Below, piece after piece: positions 30,230-38,574 of a stretch of 39,779 nucleotides of DNA. The position numbers and the translations under genes are program-made. The stretch covers positions 1 through 39,779 of the forward strand of contig JAJRVJ010000023.1 of the NCBI GenBank assembly GCA_024277435.1. The letters are read 5' to 3'. A model generated the notes under the pieces. The model did not search any database, had not been told where the DNA came from, and saw only the letters and a program-made list of their open reading frames with translations. Origin of the DNA: Patescibacteria group bacterium (GTDB taxonomy: Bacteria > Patescibacteriota > Patescibacteriia > UBA9570). Each line of letters starts with the position of its first letter. Position 1 is the first letter of the stretch.

Positions 30230-30302
30230 AGCGGGTGATCGGAATCGAACCGACGTCTTCTGCTTGGAAGGCAGACATAATAAGCCATTATACGACACCC
30301 GC
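30230..30302 (-). tRNA. tRNA-Gly (anticodon UCC)
   Basis: Acceptor GCGGGTG/CACCCGC, anticodon loop CTTCCAA giving UCC, T loop TTCGATT. CCA is not encoded. Confidence 0.95.
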
Positions 30303-30452
30303 CAATGTATTCCCTTGTTTAAGGGGATATACATCGGTCAAAGCCGCCTTAGTAGAAGCCGAGGCTGCCACAAAGGCGTTGATGTGACAAAGGGCAGTAT
30401 ATCGCATATTAGCCCTAAAATCAAGGGTTTAAGGCTATGGTGTGCACAACCT

Positions 30453-30504
30453 CGTGGATAAGTTGTGAGTTATCCACAATATGTGTGGATAGTTCTGTTG
30501 ATAA
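30453..30504. other. Cluster of four DnaA-box-like sites
   Basis: CGTGGATAA (30453-30461, reverse TTATCCACG), TTATCCACA (30470-30478, consensus), TGTGGATAG (30484-30492, reverse CTATCCACA) and TGTTGATAA (30496-30504, reverse TTATCAACA). Four boxes in 52 nt, followed by AT-rich sequence to 30545. This could be an origin or a DnaA-controlled site. No dnaA, dnaN or gyr gene is in the window. Confidence 0.6.
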
Positions 30505-30535
30505 TTGCGTCTAATGTTAATATCTGAAAAATAGG

Positions 30536-31270
30536 TTAAAAAATAGTATGTGTATATCCACCATCTGCTGTGAATTGGCTACCAGTGATATATCGTGCTT
30601 TTTTGGAAACAAGAAATGATACCAGATGAGCTACATCCTCAGGTTCGCCTAAATGGCCCATTGGAATACCTTCTAATCGTTTAGCAAAATTTGGATCGGC
30701 ATCCATAAGCTCTTTTTGTCGCTCAGTTTTTATCATGCCCGGTATGGCAACGTTCACTGTTACGTTATCTTTAGCTACTTGTTTGCTTACAGTTTTTACA
30801 AGATTTGTTACAGCTGCTCGTAACGTATTGGATGTCACCAACGAATCTATTGGTTGTTTTATTGAAGTGGATGTTAGGCATACAATTCTACCCCATTGCT
30901 GTTGTTGCATGTGTGGTAATACAGTTCGCATCATGCGAACGGAACTCATAAATGTTAATTCAAAAGCTTGTTGCCATTGTTCGTCGGAAATATCTTGCAG
31001 TAATCCCGACGGTGGACCCCCAGCGTTACATATCAGAATATCTATTGGTGGTAATTCAGAAAACATTTTTTCAAGCGCTGATGCATCACTGACATCACAG
31101 GTAACTGGAAGGGCGCCAATCTCATCAGCTGTTTGTGTGATATGTTGTGTATTGCGCGAAGCAATATATACTGTATAACCATCATCAACTAATTGTTTGG
31201 CTACAGCTTCACCGATGCCTTGCGAAGCGCCGGTAACTAAGGCCATTTTGTTTTCTGCGCTATTCTTCAT
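30536..31270 (-). CDS. Short-chain dehydrogenase/reductase with altered active site
   Basis: Rossmann SDR. ALVTGASQGIGEAVAKQL carries the TGxxxGIG cofactor motif, ICNAGG is the NAG motif and the proximal Ser lies in LTSTSIKQ. Where the catalytic YxxxK should be, the sequence reads LVTSNTLRAAVTNLVKT: Tyr is replaced by Asn and the Lys by Arg. This matches a BKR-like SDR subgroup (BacC-like and relatives) known to lack the perfect tetrad. Substrate unknown; probably NADP(H)-linked. The start at 31270 (MKNSAENK) overlaps the upstream hydrolase by 11 nt; 31246 is an alternative. It is co-transcribed with the hydrolase. Confidence 0.85.
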   Translation of the reverse strand: MKNSAENKMALVTGASQGIGEAVAKQLVDDGYTVYIASRNTQHITQTADEIGALPVTCDVSDASALEKMFSELPPIDILICNAGGPPSGLLQDISDEQWQQAFELTFMSSVRMMRTVLPHMQQQQWGRIVCLTSTSIKQPIDSLVTSNTLRAAVTNLVKTVSKQVAKDNVTVNVAIPGMIKTERQKELMDADPNFAKRLEGIPMGHLGEPEDVAHLVSFLVSKKARYITGSQFTADGGYTHTIF

Positions 31271-32243
31271 AATTCTCTTCAATGACAACTTCCTTGCGAG
31301 TAGGATTATCTAAAAATGGTAGAAGATATTCCAGTACAAGATCTGGAGATTCAATATGTGCAAAGTGGCCCGTATCTACAAGTTCATATATATTTGCCGC
31401 TGGCATCATTGACGTAGCGTGATCCAACTGCTCGATAGGTGTGTAGGTGTCTTCCGAGCCCCATAGTAGTAAAATTGGTTGTCGTACTGTAACTGCTGCA
31501 GTATCAAGTGTACTCATAAGTTCTGGCTGCACCCCTTGGATACTTAATGTAGAACGCAAGATTGATAACTTAGCCCGTTGTGCTTTTGGTAATTTACTTT
31601 GGGCATATAATTCCTCACGAAATTCTTCTGATAGTCGCGCAGAGTTAAGTACGCCGTTATCAAGAACAAAATTAAAGATCAATTTATTTGGATTGAATAA
31701 TATTTCTGCCAATACTGGAACTTGAGTAAAAATTGAAGACTGATTAATTTCACTACCAAAGCCAACGGGGCTAATGGTAGTCACCGAGCGCACTCGCTCT
31801 GGATACTCACTCGCTAATAGGATACTTAATGTCCCACTAATAGAAGATCCTACAAGATGAAATCTCTCTTCAGGAAATTGATCTACAAATGCCATCATCT
31901 GTTCTTCCAGATAAGAAAGAGAATATGTTACTTGCGGTTTATCACTATAACCAAAACCAGGTAGATCCACTAAGTATACCGTGTATGTATCATCCAGCGC
32001 TTCAGCAATAAAACGATATTCAATGCTCGACCAAGCTCCTGAATGCAGTAACATCACTGCGTCACCAGCGCCCTGAGTTCTATAGGCTATTGCTTGACCA
32101 TCTACCGTGATAACGGAACTGGATTCGTCTGCGGGAGGCTCTACAGTTGGTGGAGTTCCAAACCAAAAGAAGATTTCATATAAGGCAATGGAAATACATA
32201 ATATAGTTAATGTGATTAGCGTAAATTTACTACTTCTGTTCAT
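31260..32243 (-). CDS. Membrane-anchored alpha/beta hydrolase
   Basis: Residues about 8-29 form an N-terminal membrane helix (FTLITLTILCISIALYEIFF). The hydrolase domain follows: AVMLLHSGAWSS (oxyanion region), VDLPGFGYSDKP, HLVGSSISGTLSILLA with the nucleophile Ser in GxSxG (GSSISG), LLWGSEDTYTP with the acid Asp, and DTGHFAHIESPD with the catalytic His. The triad is complete. It is probably an esterase or lipase-like enzyme with its active domain outside the membrane. Substrate is unknown. Its stop overlaps the SDR start, so the two work in one unit. Confidence 0.88.
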   Translation of the reverse strand: MNRSSKFTLITLTILCISIALYEIFFWFGTPPTVEPPADESSSVITVDGQAIAYRTQGAGDAVMLLHSGAWSSIEYRFIAEALDDTYTVYLVDLPGFGYSDKPQVTYSLSYLEEQMMAFVDQFPEERFHLVGSSISGTLSILLASEYPERVRSVTTISPVGFGSEINQSSIFTQVPVLAEILFNPNKLIFNFVLDNGVLNSARLSEEFREELYAQSKLPKAQRAKLSILRSTLSIQGVQPELMSTLDTAAVTVRQPILLLWGSEDTYTPIEQLDHATSMMPAANIYELVDTGHFAHIESPDLVLEYLLPFLDNPTRKEVVIEENYEE

Positions 32244-32279
32244 GGTATTCTTTAAAACAATAGGATATACTCATTGTAT

Positions 32280-33233
32280 ATGGAAAAAAAAGATCGTAAA
32301 GGGTTATGGATTTTTGGTGGTCTCGGCTGCCTATGGTTAGTTGGCACATTCTTTTTGGCGGCTATTGCCATTGGCTACTATATTTATAACGAATCGCAAC
32401 AGCCGTCGTATTATTATGACGATTATTATGATTATAGCTATAACGACAATGCAAATGCACCTCTTACTGATACAGATGGGGCTTCATTAGGATTTGAAAT
32501 CCAGGATGGATTTGTTTCTGATGATTTATATGCCTATCAGGTGGGCGCATACGTAAATATGGAGGATCCAGCTACTGATTGGCCAGCATATCGCTTCACC
32601 GTAGACCTTCAAGATGTACCGCTTATGTTGGATGAGGCAGATACGGGTTCGCTGTGGGTGGGAACAATTCTTGATAATGACTACTTTGTGCAAGTAGGTA
32701 TGATGTCTTCAATCGATGCGGACGCTGATGGCAATATGGCTTGGAATTATTTCTGGGAAATGTGGGATGATCAAGATGTTTACCGTTATGGTTTGCAAAA
32801 TGATCTAGCCCCGTATCTCACAGAGGAGGACCCAACCTTTACGCTTACCTGCCAAGACCCAGATGCTGGTGAGTGGCAATTTTGGGTGAATGATGAATTA
32901 GTTGGTAAAACGTATACGGATGGTAGCTGTAGTAATACAATCACTAGTTCATTTATTTTTTGGGAGATGACTACAGATAAACCATCAGATGGTTTAGAGA
33001 TTCCTGAATTTGGTCCCTACACATTAAAGAATTTTGAATATTGGGATGGTTACGATTGGCTACCAGTGGAAAGCGCTACCGCATCATATAGCTACGGCAG
33101 AGTAGTTGATGGCACTGTACGTGACCAAGCGAGCGTGTGTCCTCCTTATGGACTGCAGCCAGTAGAGGGCGAGCGCGCAATGCGCGTTGGATTTGGGATC
33201 GAGTGTTTAGAGCAGGACGCCACTATTTGGTAG
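32280..33233 (+). CDS. Membrane-anchored extracellular protein, unknown function
   Basis: A basic start (EKKDRKG) precedes a membrane helix at about 9-33 (FGGLGCLWLVGTFFLAAIAI). A tyrosine/aspartate-rich linker (about 34-58) and then a domain of some 250 residues follow. The domain is rich in Trp, Tyr, Asp and Gly and holds only a few cysteines (LTCQDPD, DGSCSN, ASVCPPYG, IECLEQ), a pattern of an exported beta-sandwich or lectin-like domain. No family is recognised. The start at 32280 is chosen over 32274 because TATACT (32266-32271) is 8 nt upstream. It converges with the next gene and overlaps it by 11 nt. Confidence 0.7.
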   Translation: MEKKDRKGLWIFGGLGCLWLVGTFFLAAIAIGYYIYNESQQPSYYYDDYYDYSYNDNANAPLTDTDGASLGFEIQDGFVSDDLYAYQVGAYVNMEDPATDWPAYRFTVDLQDVPLMLDEADTGSLWVGTILDNDYFVQVGMMSSIDADADGNMAWNYFWEMWDDQDVYRYGLQNDLAPYLTEEDPTFTLTCQDPDAGEWQFWVNDELVGKTYTDGSCSNTITSSFIFWEMTTDKPSDGLEIPEFGPYTLKNFEYWDGYDWLPVESATASYSYGRVVDGTVRDQASVCPPYGLQPVEGERAMRVGFGIECLEQDATIW

Positions 33234-33903
33234 AGGAATCAGCCTTTACATTAAAAAGCTTTATATTAAACCAGTTCACAATAAAATAGAGCATAGCTGC
33301 TACTGTTAAGCCAAGTAGGGCGTATTGATATTCAGGTGAACTAATCGCGCTACCAACAAAATTGAGTACAAACATATTAGGAATAAAGCCTATGCCCATA
33401 ACGAGTAAAAATCGTTTTCGAGTAATATTTGTTAAGCCCAAAATAATTCCAATGATATCAATTGGAAATAATGGAATGGCATAGAGGAGGAATAATCCCC
33501 AGTGGGCATTTTTTAGTTTTTCGCTATATGCTTTAAAGCGATCTTCTTTAATCATGTGCCGAGCGTATGGCTGACCGATATGACGAGCCAACTCAAAAGC
33601 GATTACGGAGCCAATAAAGTTACCAATATATGAATACAGAAAACCAGCCCATGGGCCAAATATGTAACCATTTGCAATGGCTAGCCACCCACCCGGTAGT
33701 GGCGCTAATATTACTTCAGCAATCATAAGGCTAATGATCACAATTGGTCCTGTCCAGCCTAGTTCATCAATCCATGCATAGAACTGGTAGGAGTCCATAG
33801 AAAAAAATTCAGTGTTTATATATACATATAACAGTACGAGCAGTATTAATGTAGCTACGGTGATAAGAATATGTTTTGTGCTAATTTTTCTAATAGTATT
33901 CAT
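33223..33903 (-). CDS. TVP38/TMEM64 (VTT/SNARE-associated) family membrane protein
   Basis: A multi-helix membrane protein with the VTT/DedA-like core: APLPGGWLAIANGYIFGPWAGFLYSYIGNFIGS is the characteristic glycine-rich re-entrant region, and LFLLYAIPLFPIDIIGIILG the second. The family includes lipid scramblase-like proteins and DedA, which handles undecaprenyl phosphate; the specific role here is unknown. The start at 33903 (MNTIRKIS) is chosen because TATACT (complement of 33911-33916) ends 7 nt upstream; the in-frame ATG 33930 lies beyond that -10 box. Confidence 0.85.
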   Translation of the reverse strand: MNTIRKISTKHILITVATLILLVLLYVYINTEFFSMDSYQFYAWIDELGWTGPIVIISLMIAEVILAPLPGGWLAIANGYIFGPWAGFLYSYIGNFIGSVIAFELARHIGQPYARHMIKEDRFKAYSEKLKNAHWGLFLLYAIPLFPIDIIGIILGLTNITRKRFLLVMGIGFIPNMFVLNFVGSAISSPEYQYALLGLTVAAMLYFIVNWFNIKLFNVKADSSTK

Positions 33904-33953
33904 AGTATGTAGTATACCATGACAAAACACTATCGCATCTGCTACAGTGTTAG

Positions 33954-34949
33954 ATGATGAAATTAGAATCCATAATTCAATTAGATCAATTGAGTCTATA
34001 CAAGTTGCCAGGCAAGGGTATTTCGCGGTGGTTAATATCTACTCCAGAAACTCGTGCGATTTGTAATGATCCCTTTGTGTATGGTGTTGAGTATACCGAT
34101 CGTTTACGTAGGGCAACGGCTAAGGTATTGCAAGTGTTACGTGAAGAGTATTCATTTGGCTCTCCAGAGCAGGCGGTAGTATTACATATATTGCGCGGAG
34201 GCTTAAATTTTGGCTTACGTGAATCACTGCATCGCGCTTTTCGTTGGAGTACACATACTAGTGCATTTATTAGTTCACAGCGCGTGCTTGGCCAGCAGGG
34301 TGATTGGTATATTAGTGAGAATAGATATCAAAAAGTACAGTTGCCAGATAATGCCCATATTATTTTTGGCGACGTAGTAGCTACTGGAGTAAGCTTAGAG
34401 CATGCCATTATTGAAATTATTGAAATAGCAAAACAACAGGGTAAGTCAATTCATCAACTCACGTTTTTTACCATCGGCAGTGAACGAGCTTTAGAAATTC
34501 TTACTAAAGCTGATGTTGCTTGTCGTAAAATATTTCCAGAATATGAAGGGAGTCATGTTATATATATTGAAGGCATATTTGGCGTGGCAAATAAAAGTGG
34601 TTCATTGCAGATTGCAATTCCAGGAACAGATTTATTACGCTCTCCAGCAGTAATGGCGCCAGAATTTATTGAATCACAATCGGGTGCGCCATCGTACGCG
34701 TTGGAGCGCTGTACGATTTATGATGCTGGTTCACGAGCGTTTAGTGTGCAGGAGTATTTAGAGGATATTAAAGAATATTGGCAGCAAGTAAGAACACTTG
34801 CTGAAGAAGGTGTGTCATATATTGAATATTTACAAGAGCGCTTTCCGGAGGATCCGCGGTTAAACGATAAGGATTTTATTGAAGATCATAATACCGCTGA
34901 GGAGCTGGTAGATATTGCAGAAGAACAAATAGCCAAGTGCGTAGTATAA
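33954..34949 (+). CDS. Orphan phosphoribosyltransferase-like protein
   Basis: 331 residues. The middle carries a type I PRTase pattern: VVLHILRGGLNFGLRESL (about 64-81, like the hood/PPi loop) and HIIFGDVVATGVSLEHAI (about 136-153), whose GDVVATGVS matches the PRPP loop (DDxxxTG). The N-terminal 60 residues and the C-terminal 120 residues (DAGSRAFSVQEYLEDIKEYW) match no family I know. The substrate is unknown, and the first acidic residue of the PRPP loop is Gly rather than Asp/Glu. TACAGT (33943-33948) is 5-8 nt before the two adjacent ATG codons. Confidence 0.65.
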   Translation: MMKLESIIQLDQLSLYKLPGKGISRWLISTPETRAICNDPFVYGVEYTDRLRRATAKVLQVLREEYSFGSPEQAVVLHILRGGLNFGLRESLHRAFRWSTHTSAFISSQRVLGQQGDWYISENRYQKVQLPDNAHIIFGDVVATGVSLEHAIIEIIEIAKQQGKSIHQLTFFTIGSERALEILTKADVACRKIFPEYEGSHVIYIEGIFGVANKSGSLQIAIPGTDLLRSPAVMAPEFIESQSGAPSYALERCTIYDAGSRAFSVQEYLEDIKEYWQQVRTLAEEGVSYIEYLQERFPEDPRLNDKDFIEDHNTAEELVDIAEEQIAKCVV

Positions 34950-34995
34950 ATACTATTGCATGAATATTTGCTATTAGTTACACTACTTTCAGATT

Positions 34996-35373
34996 ATGAT
35001 AGACCAACTATACACATTTTTTCTAATCATTCATTTTACAGGTGCTGCCGCAGTTCTTTTGTTAGTAGCGAAGGCCGTGATTGATATGGTTACTCACAGA
35101 GCTGGACATCTTGTACAGACAGCTAAGGGCATCGTTACTGTTTCGCTGGCGCAAACTATTAGTGGATTAGGTATGGCAATGAATAACGTAGAAAATTTAG
35201 CTTACTCATGTAGATTATTGATATTCTATTTAGCAGTAATTGGTGTAGTAGAATTATTTTTATTAAAACAAGCTCACAAGGCCAATGTAGATTTTCCTAA
35301 AGAATATGTAGGCGGTCATTTTATTACCTACACGGTTATTATATTCGCTGCACTTTTTGTGGCGTACTCGTAA
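34996..35373 (+). CDS. Four-helix membrane protein, unknown function
   Basis: 125 residues with four hydrophobic segments at about 5-25, 44-62, 70-86 and 103-123. Charges are few: His-Arg-Ala-Gly-His near residue 35, Lys/His near 88-92. No family is recognised. TACTTT lies 6 nt before the ATG. The bidirectional terminator at 35392-35411 follows. It could be a small transporter, a heme-type cytochrome or an assembly factor; I cannot choose. Confidence 0.6.
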   Translation: MIDQLYTFFLIIHFTGAAAVLLLVAKAVIDMVTHRAGHLVQTAKGIVTVSLAQTISGLGMAMNNVENLAYSCRLLIFYLAVIGVVELFLLKQAHKANVDFPKEYVGGHFITYTVIIFAALFVAYS

Positions 35374-35391
35374 ATTGTATTTAGGATAAAC

Positions 35392-35411
35392 AAAAAAGCC
35401 CGAAAGGGCTT
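35392..35411. terminator. Terminator between membrane protein and tRNA-Pro
   Basis: AAGCCC, GAAA tetraloop, GGGCTT with an A6 run to the left. Strongest for the minus-strand tRNA-Pro transcript. Confidence 0.75.
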
Positions 35412-35424
35412 GATTGTGTATGTG

Positions 35425-35498
35425 TCGGGGATCCGGGACTCGAACCCGGGACCTCACCGTCCCAAACGGCGCGCGCTAGCCAACTGCGCTAATCCCCG
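35425..35498 (-). tRNA. tRNA-Pro (anticodon UGG)
   Basis: Acceptor CGGGGAT/ATCCCCG, anticodon loop TTTGGGA giving UGG, T loop TTCGAGT. CCA is not encoded. Confidence 0.95.
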
Positions 35499-35598
35499 AT
35501 GTGTATATACAAATATAGCTTACGTAGTATAAACAAGTTGCCAAAAAAATGCAATATATAAGGTATTTTACTATACTCAACACAATATTATAATGCTT

Positions 35599-35630
35599 CG
35601 AGGGCGAGGATCCTAGAAATCCACACAAGG
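35599..35630 (-). pseudogene. Decayed 3' half of a tRNA-Phe
   Basis: CGAGGGCGAGGATC at 35599-35612 is identical to 35697-35710 in the intact tRNA-Phe (acceptor 3' strand and T stem). CACAAGG follows at the matching distance (one-base indel) at 35624-35630. The T loop and the rest have decayed. It lies between tRNA-Pro and tRNA-Phe. Confidence 0.6.
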
Positions 35631-35693
35631 CCAAATAGGAATTGAGTCAGCCCCCCTACTTGATCCGTGATGCTTCTAGATTTTATTCGTATG

Positions 35694-35765
<72 letters not shown>

Positions 35766-35770
35766 ATGTG

Positions 35771-36043
35771 TTAGTAAACTAACGAGGCTCTTAATGCGTA
35801 ATTGGCTATTCCCCAAGCTACTAGCACTAGCACTAGTAGTGCAATACTTGCTCCAAAGAGGATGCCAAATATAGCAGTTTTCTTAAAGGATCTTTTAACA
35901 CCCTCTGGAATTTTCTTACCTCCCTCTACAATTGCCATAATAACAGTGAGAATAGGGAAGAGAATAATTCCTACTACACTAATCAATGAGACTGTTCCTA
36001 GTGCCCAATTTACGATTTGTGATGCAAGTAATTCTGGTGCCAT
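35771..36043 (-). CDS. Small two-helix membrane protein wedged between tRNA-Ile and tRNA-Phe
   Basis: 90 residues. Hydrophobic helices lie at about 13-38 (NWALGTVSLISVVGIILFPI) and 57-84 (AIFGILFGASIALLVLVLVA), with a basic loop between them (EGGKKIPEGVKRSFKK). The pattern resembles TrbC/VirB2-like or other small CPR membrane proteins, but no family is certain. The ATG at 36043 begins one base after the discriminator base (36045) of tRNA-Ile on the same strand. The stop is 5 nt before tRNA-Phe. RNase Z/RNase P cutting would release a nearly leaderless mRNA. Confidence 0.65.
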   Translation of the reverse strand: MAPELLASQIVNWALGTVSLISVVGIILFPILTVIMAIVEGGKKIPEGVKRSFKKTAIFGILFGASIALLVLVLVAWGIANYALRASLVY

Positions 36044-36044
36044 G

Positions 36045-36118
36045 TGGGTATGCCTGGATTTGAACCAGGGACCTCAGTCTTATCAGGACTGCGCTCTAAC
36101 CAACTGAGCTACACACCC
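36045..36118 (-). tRNA. tRNA-Ile (anticodon GAU)
   Basis: Acceptor GGGTGTG/CATACCC with one G-T pair, anticodon loop CTGATAA giving GAU, T loop TTCAAAT. CCA is not encoded. It is the first element of a tRNA-protein-tRNA transcript. Confidence 0.95.
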
Positions 36119-36201
36119 AAAACTATAAAAATATAGCTTTCGTAGTATACCAAATACGCCTTTTTATGCAAGACTTAGCCAATGAATGGTACTATGTACA
36201 T

Positions 36202-37644
36202 ATGAATAAGAAGTGGATAGTGGGAAGTATACTGGTATTAGCCTTAATATGGGGCGCAGCACTGCGTTTATACAATATAGGAGAGCAATCATACTGGATA
36301 GATGAGGCGTATTCTATAGCTATTGCTGAGGCGATTTCTCAGCATGGATATCCGCTATTAGGCTCCGGTGAGGTGATTTGGCGTAGTTCCGTATATCACT
36401 ACCTACTGGCTGTTCCGGTGGCTGTATTTGGTACTAGCGAGCTATCTGCTCGCATACTCTCTATAGGAATAGGTGTACTCACAATACTATTAGTAGGATA
36501 CATTAGTAAGAAGTGGTTCTCACCAAAAGTGGCTATAATAGTAATGGTACTCATGAGTTTTTCATATTGGGAGATTGCCTGGTCGCGGCAGGCAAGAATG
36601 TATATACTATTTCAGTTATTATTTTGGCTAGCTGTATTTCTATTTGAGCGTTGGCAGAATAAAAAAATACACTTGCTATGGTTTGTGCTAGTCACTATCC
36701 TAACTATAGTAACCCATAGGTTTGGGTTCTTATTACCATGGTTTTTTGTATTGGCGTTATATTTACGGTGGGCAGCAGGTAATGCAATTATGCAATCGTG
36801 GAAATTTATTGCTGGGTATGTGGGAATAATTATAGGGTCAGTAATTATTAGTGGTTTAGTACTAAAATATGTCTTAGGTTACATGTTGCCATTTGATTAT
36901 TGGCAGCACTACACACAGTTTATGTTTGCCGAATATGGTGTTATAGCATTACTCGCTATAGCTGGAATTCTTATTATGATAAAGAATACACATTTAAATA
37001 CCATGGCTTTATGGTTAATTGGAATGATGTTTATTGGATTGGGTATTTTTAGTTACGACATTCAGTTATTACAGTATCGCTATCTGTTTGTATTATTGCC
37101 AGCACTATATTTGTCAGCTAGTTATTTTATCTCCCGTCTACCAAGGCAGAAGATTGTTATCCCATTAGTAGTAGTTGTTTTAGCGGTGCTTGCTCCAAGT
37201 ATGCAGTTATTACCGCAAAGTCATTATTACTTAGAGTCAGATAAGCCAAGTAGTGATCTCAGTTATAAAAGCTTCACTCCACAACCAGATTTTAAAGCCG
37301 CATATAAAGCGATTGCAGAATATAATCCTGAAGTATTAATTACACCATACCCTGCTGTTACAAAGCTATATTCAGAAAAAAATGATGATTATGCTTTAGC
37401 CATAGATCTTACTGGCACGGGCGCAGGGATAAATGATTACGAAGTATATACGAACACGCCTATTATTACCGTAGAAGTACTTAAAGAAATAAGGGGTGAA
37501 AAAAAGAGTGGGGTAGTGCTAGTAGATTACTTAGCTCAAAAACGGATTAATAATGATATACGGCAATATATTGAAACTGAGCTTACACCTATATATAGTG
37601 ATAGTAATCATGATTGGTCTAGTATAGCTCTGTATGCTTGGTAG
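36202..37644 (+). CDS. GT39/ArnT-like membrane glycosyltransferase
   Basis: A polytopic membrane protein of about 480 residues, GT-C fold. The first helix is followed by LRLYNIGEQSYWIDEAYS, in which the Asp-Glu pair is the catalytic signature of the PMT/ArnT/GT39 group; then SSVYHYLLAVPVAVFG, ELSARILS and WSRQARMYILFQLL. About ten more helices follow and a soluble C-terminal part (from about 360). It should transfer a sugar from a lipid-linked donor to an outer-surface acceptor. The start at 36202 is chosen because TACTAT (36190-36195) ends 6 nt upstream and the first helix begins there. The exported FN3 protein gene follows 21 nt downstream and might be a substrate. Confidence 0.85.
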   Translation: MNKKWIVGSILVLALIWGAALRLYNIGEQSYWIDEAYSIAIAEAISQHGYPLLGSGEVIWRSSVYHYLLAVPVAVFGTSELSARILSIGIGVLTILLVGYISKKWFSPKVAIIVMVLMSFSYWEIAWSRQARMYILFQLLFWLAVFLFERWQNKKIHLLWFVLVTILTIVTHRFGFLLPWFFVLALYLRWAAGNAIMQSWKFIAGYVGIIIGSVIISGLVLKYVLGYMLPFDYWQHYTQFMFAEYGVIALLAIAGILIMIKNTHLNTMALWLIGMMFIGLGIFSYDIQLLQYRYLFVLLPALYLSASYFISRLPRQKIVIPLVVVVLAVLAPSMQLLPQSHYYLESDKPSSDLSYKSFTPQPDFKAAYKAIAEYNPEVLITPYPAVTKLYSEKNDDYALAIDLTGTGAGINDYEVYTNTPIITVEVLKEIRGEKKSGVVLVDYLAQKRINNDIRQYIETELTPIYSDSNHDWSSIALYAW

Positions 37645-37665
37645 GATTCGTGATAAAGTACAGAT

Positions 37666-38403
37666 ATGAGATTATATGTGAAGAGAACACTTAACGCGAT
37701 TATCGCAGTAATCACAGCTGTATTTATTTTAGCAACAGCTTCCTCTGCTTTAGCTGAATACAATATTACTCATGCTAATGGGGGGTATGGTTATGGCTAT
37801 GGTGACTGCGCAGAGGCGCCAGCTAATTTAAATGTTCGCTACCTTAAAGGTGTAAATAAGGCTAAGGTAGCATTGCGTTGGGATGCAATTAATGATGCCT
37901 GCGAGGGGATTGATTACTATCAAGTGCAACTGCGTCGTAACAACAATAATTTAGTTGATTGGTGGAATATAAGTGGTGCAACTATTAAGCGCGTGAAGTT
38001 AGATACCCTTAATCCAAACCGTTTGTATAAATGGAGAGTGCGTGCAGTATTTGAAGATGGTGATACTAGCGACTGGTCATTATATGATACGTTCCGAACT
38101 AAACCGCGCCGACCGGGTGCAATTCGTATAGATTCACTCAAATCAACCACAGTGCGTGCTTCATGGAAGAATGTAGCTCGCAGTCGATTACTCAAGCAAT
38201 ACAAAGTTGTTGTGCAAAAGGTGAGTAATAATAAAGTGGTATTCAAAAAGAAAGTAAAAAAGCGTTTACGTAAAAAACGTAATAATGTTCGCGTAAAAGG
38301 ACTAAGTCCAGACACAAAATATCGTATTAAAATAAAATCGGTATACTCATCTTCATTAAAGAGTACATTTAGATCAAAAGTATTCACAACTCCATCTAGT
38401 TAA
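37666..38403 (+). CDS. Exported protein with two fibronectin type III-like domains
   Basis: Residues 1-30 are a Sec signal peptide (basic start VKRTLNAIIAVITAVFILAT, likely cut after ALA, before EYN). A Gly/Tyr run (GGYGYGYGD) follows. Two FN3-like repeats are visible, about 45-145 (PANLNVRYL, VALRWDA, YYQVQLRR, LNPNRLYKWRVRAVF) and about 148-245 (GAIRIDSLKSTTVRASWKN, YKVVVQK, LSPDTKYRIKIKSVY). The second is strongly basic (KKKVKKRLRKKR), which may help it bind DNA or anionic glycans. It is probably a surface-exposed adhesion or scaffold protein. A terminator follows at 38436-38462. Confidence 0.82.
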   Translation: MRLYVKRTLNAIIAVITAVFILATASSALAEYNITHANGGYGYGYGDCAEAPANLNVRYLKGVNKAKVALRWDAINDACEGIDYYQVQLRRNNNNLVDWWNISGATIKRVKLDTLNPNRLYKWRVRAVFEDGDTSDWSLYDTFRTKPRRPGAIRIDSLKSTTVRASWKNVARSRLLKQYKVVVQKVSNNKVVFKKKVKKRLRKKRNNVRVKGLSPDTKYRIKIKSVYSSSLKSTFRSKVFTTPSS

Positions 38404-38435
38404 TATTTCTTGACCGAAGAAGGAAATTAAAATCA

Positions 38436-38462
38436 AAAACACCCCCATTATGGGGGTGTTTT
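38436..38462. terminator. Terminator between FN3 gene and 16S rRNA
   Basis: AAAACACCCCCA, TTA loop, TGGGGGTGTTTT: perfect 12-bp stem with A and T runs on both sides. It ends the FN3 gene on the plus strand and could end the 16S transcript on the minus strand. Confidence 0.9.
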
Positions 38463-38574
38463 GTTAACAGTCTAACAGTGACAAGTAATTAAACCTACCG
38501 AATAAATTCAGTATCGACCTCATTGTGTTCTGCATAACCGTGAGTTATCGCAGATTGTACACATAACTCCTTAG

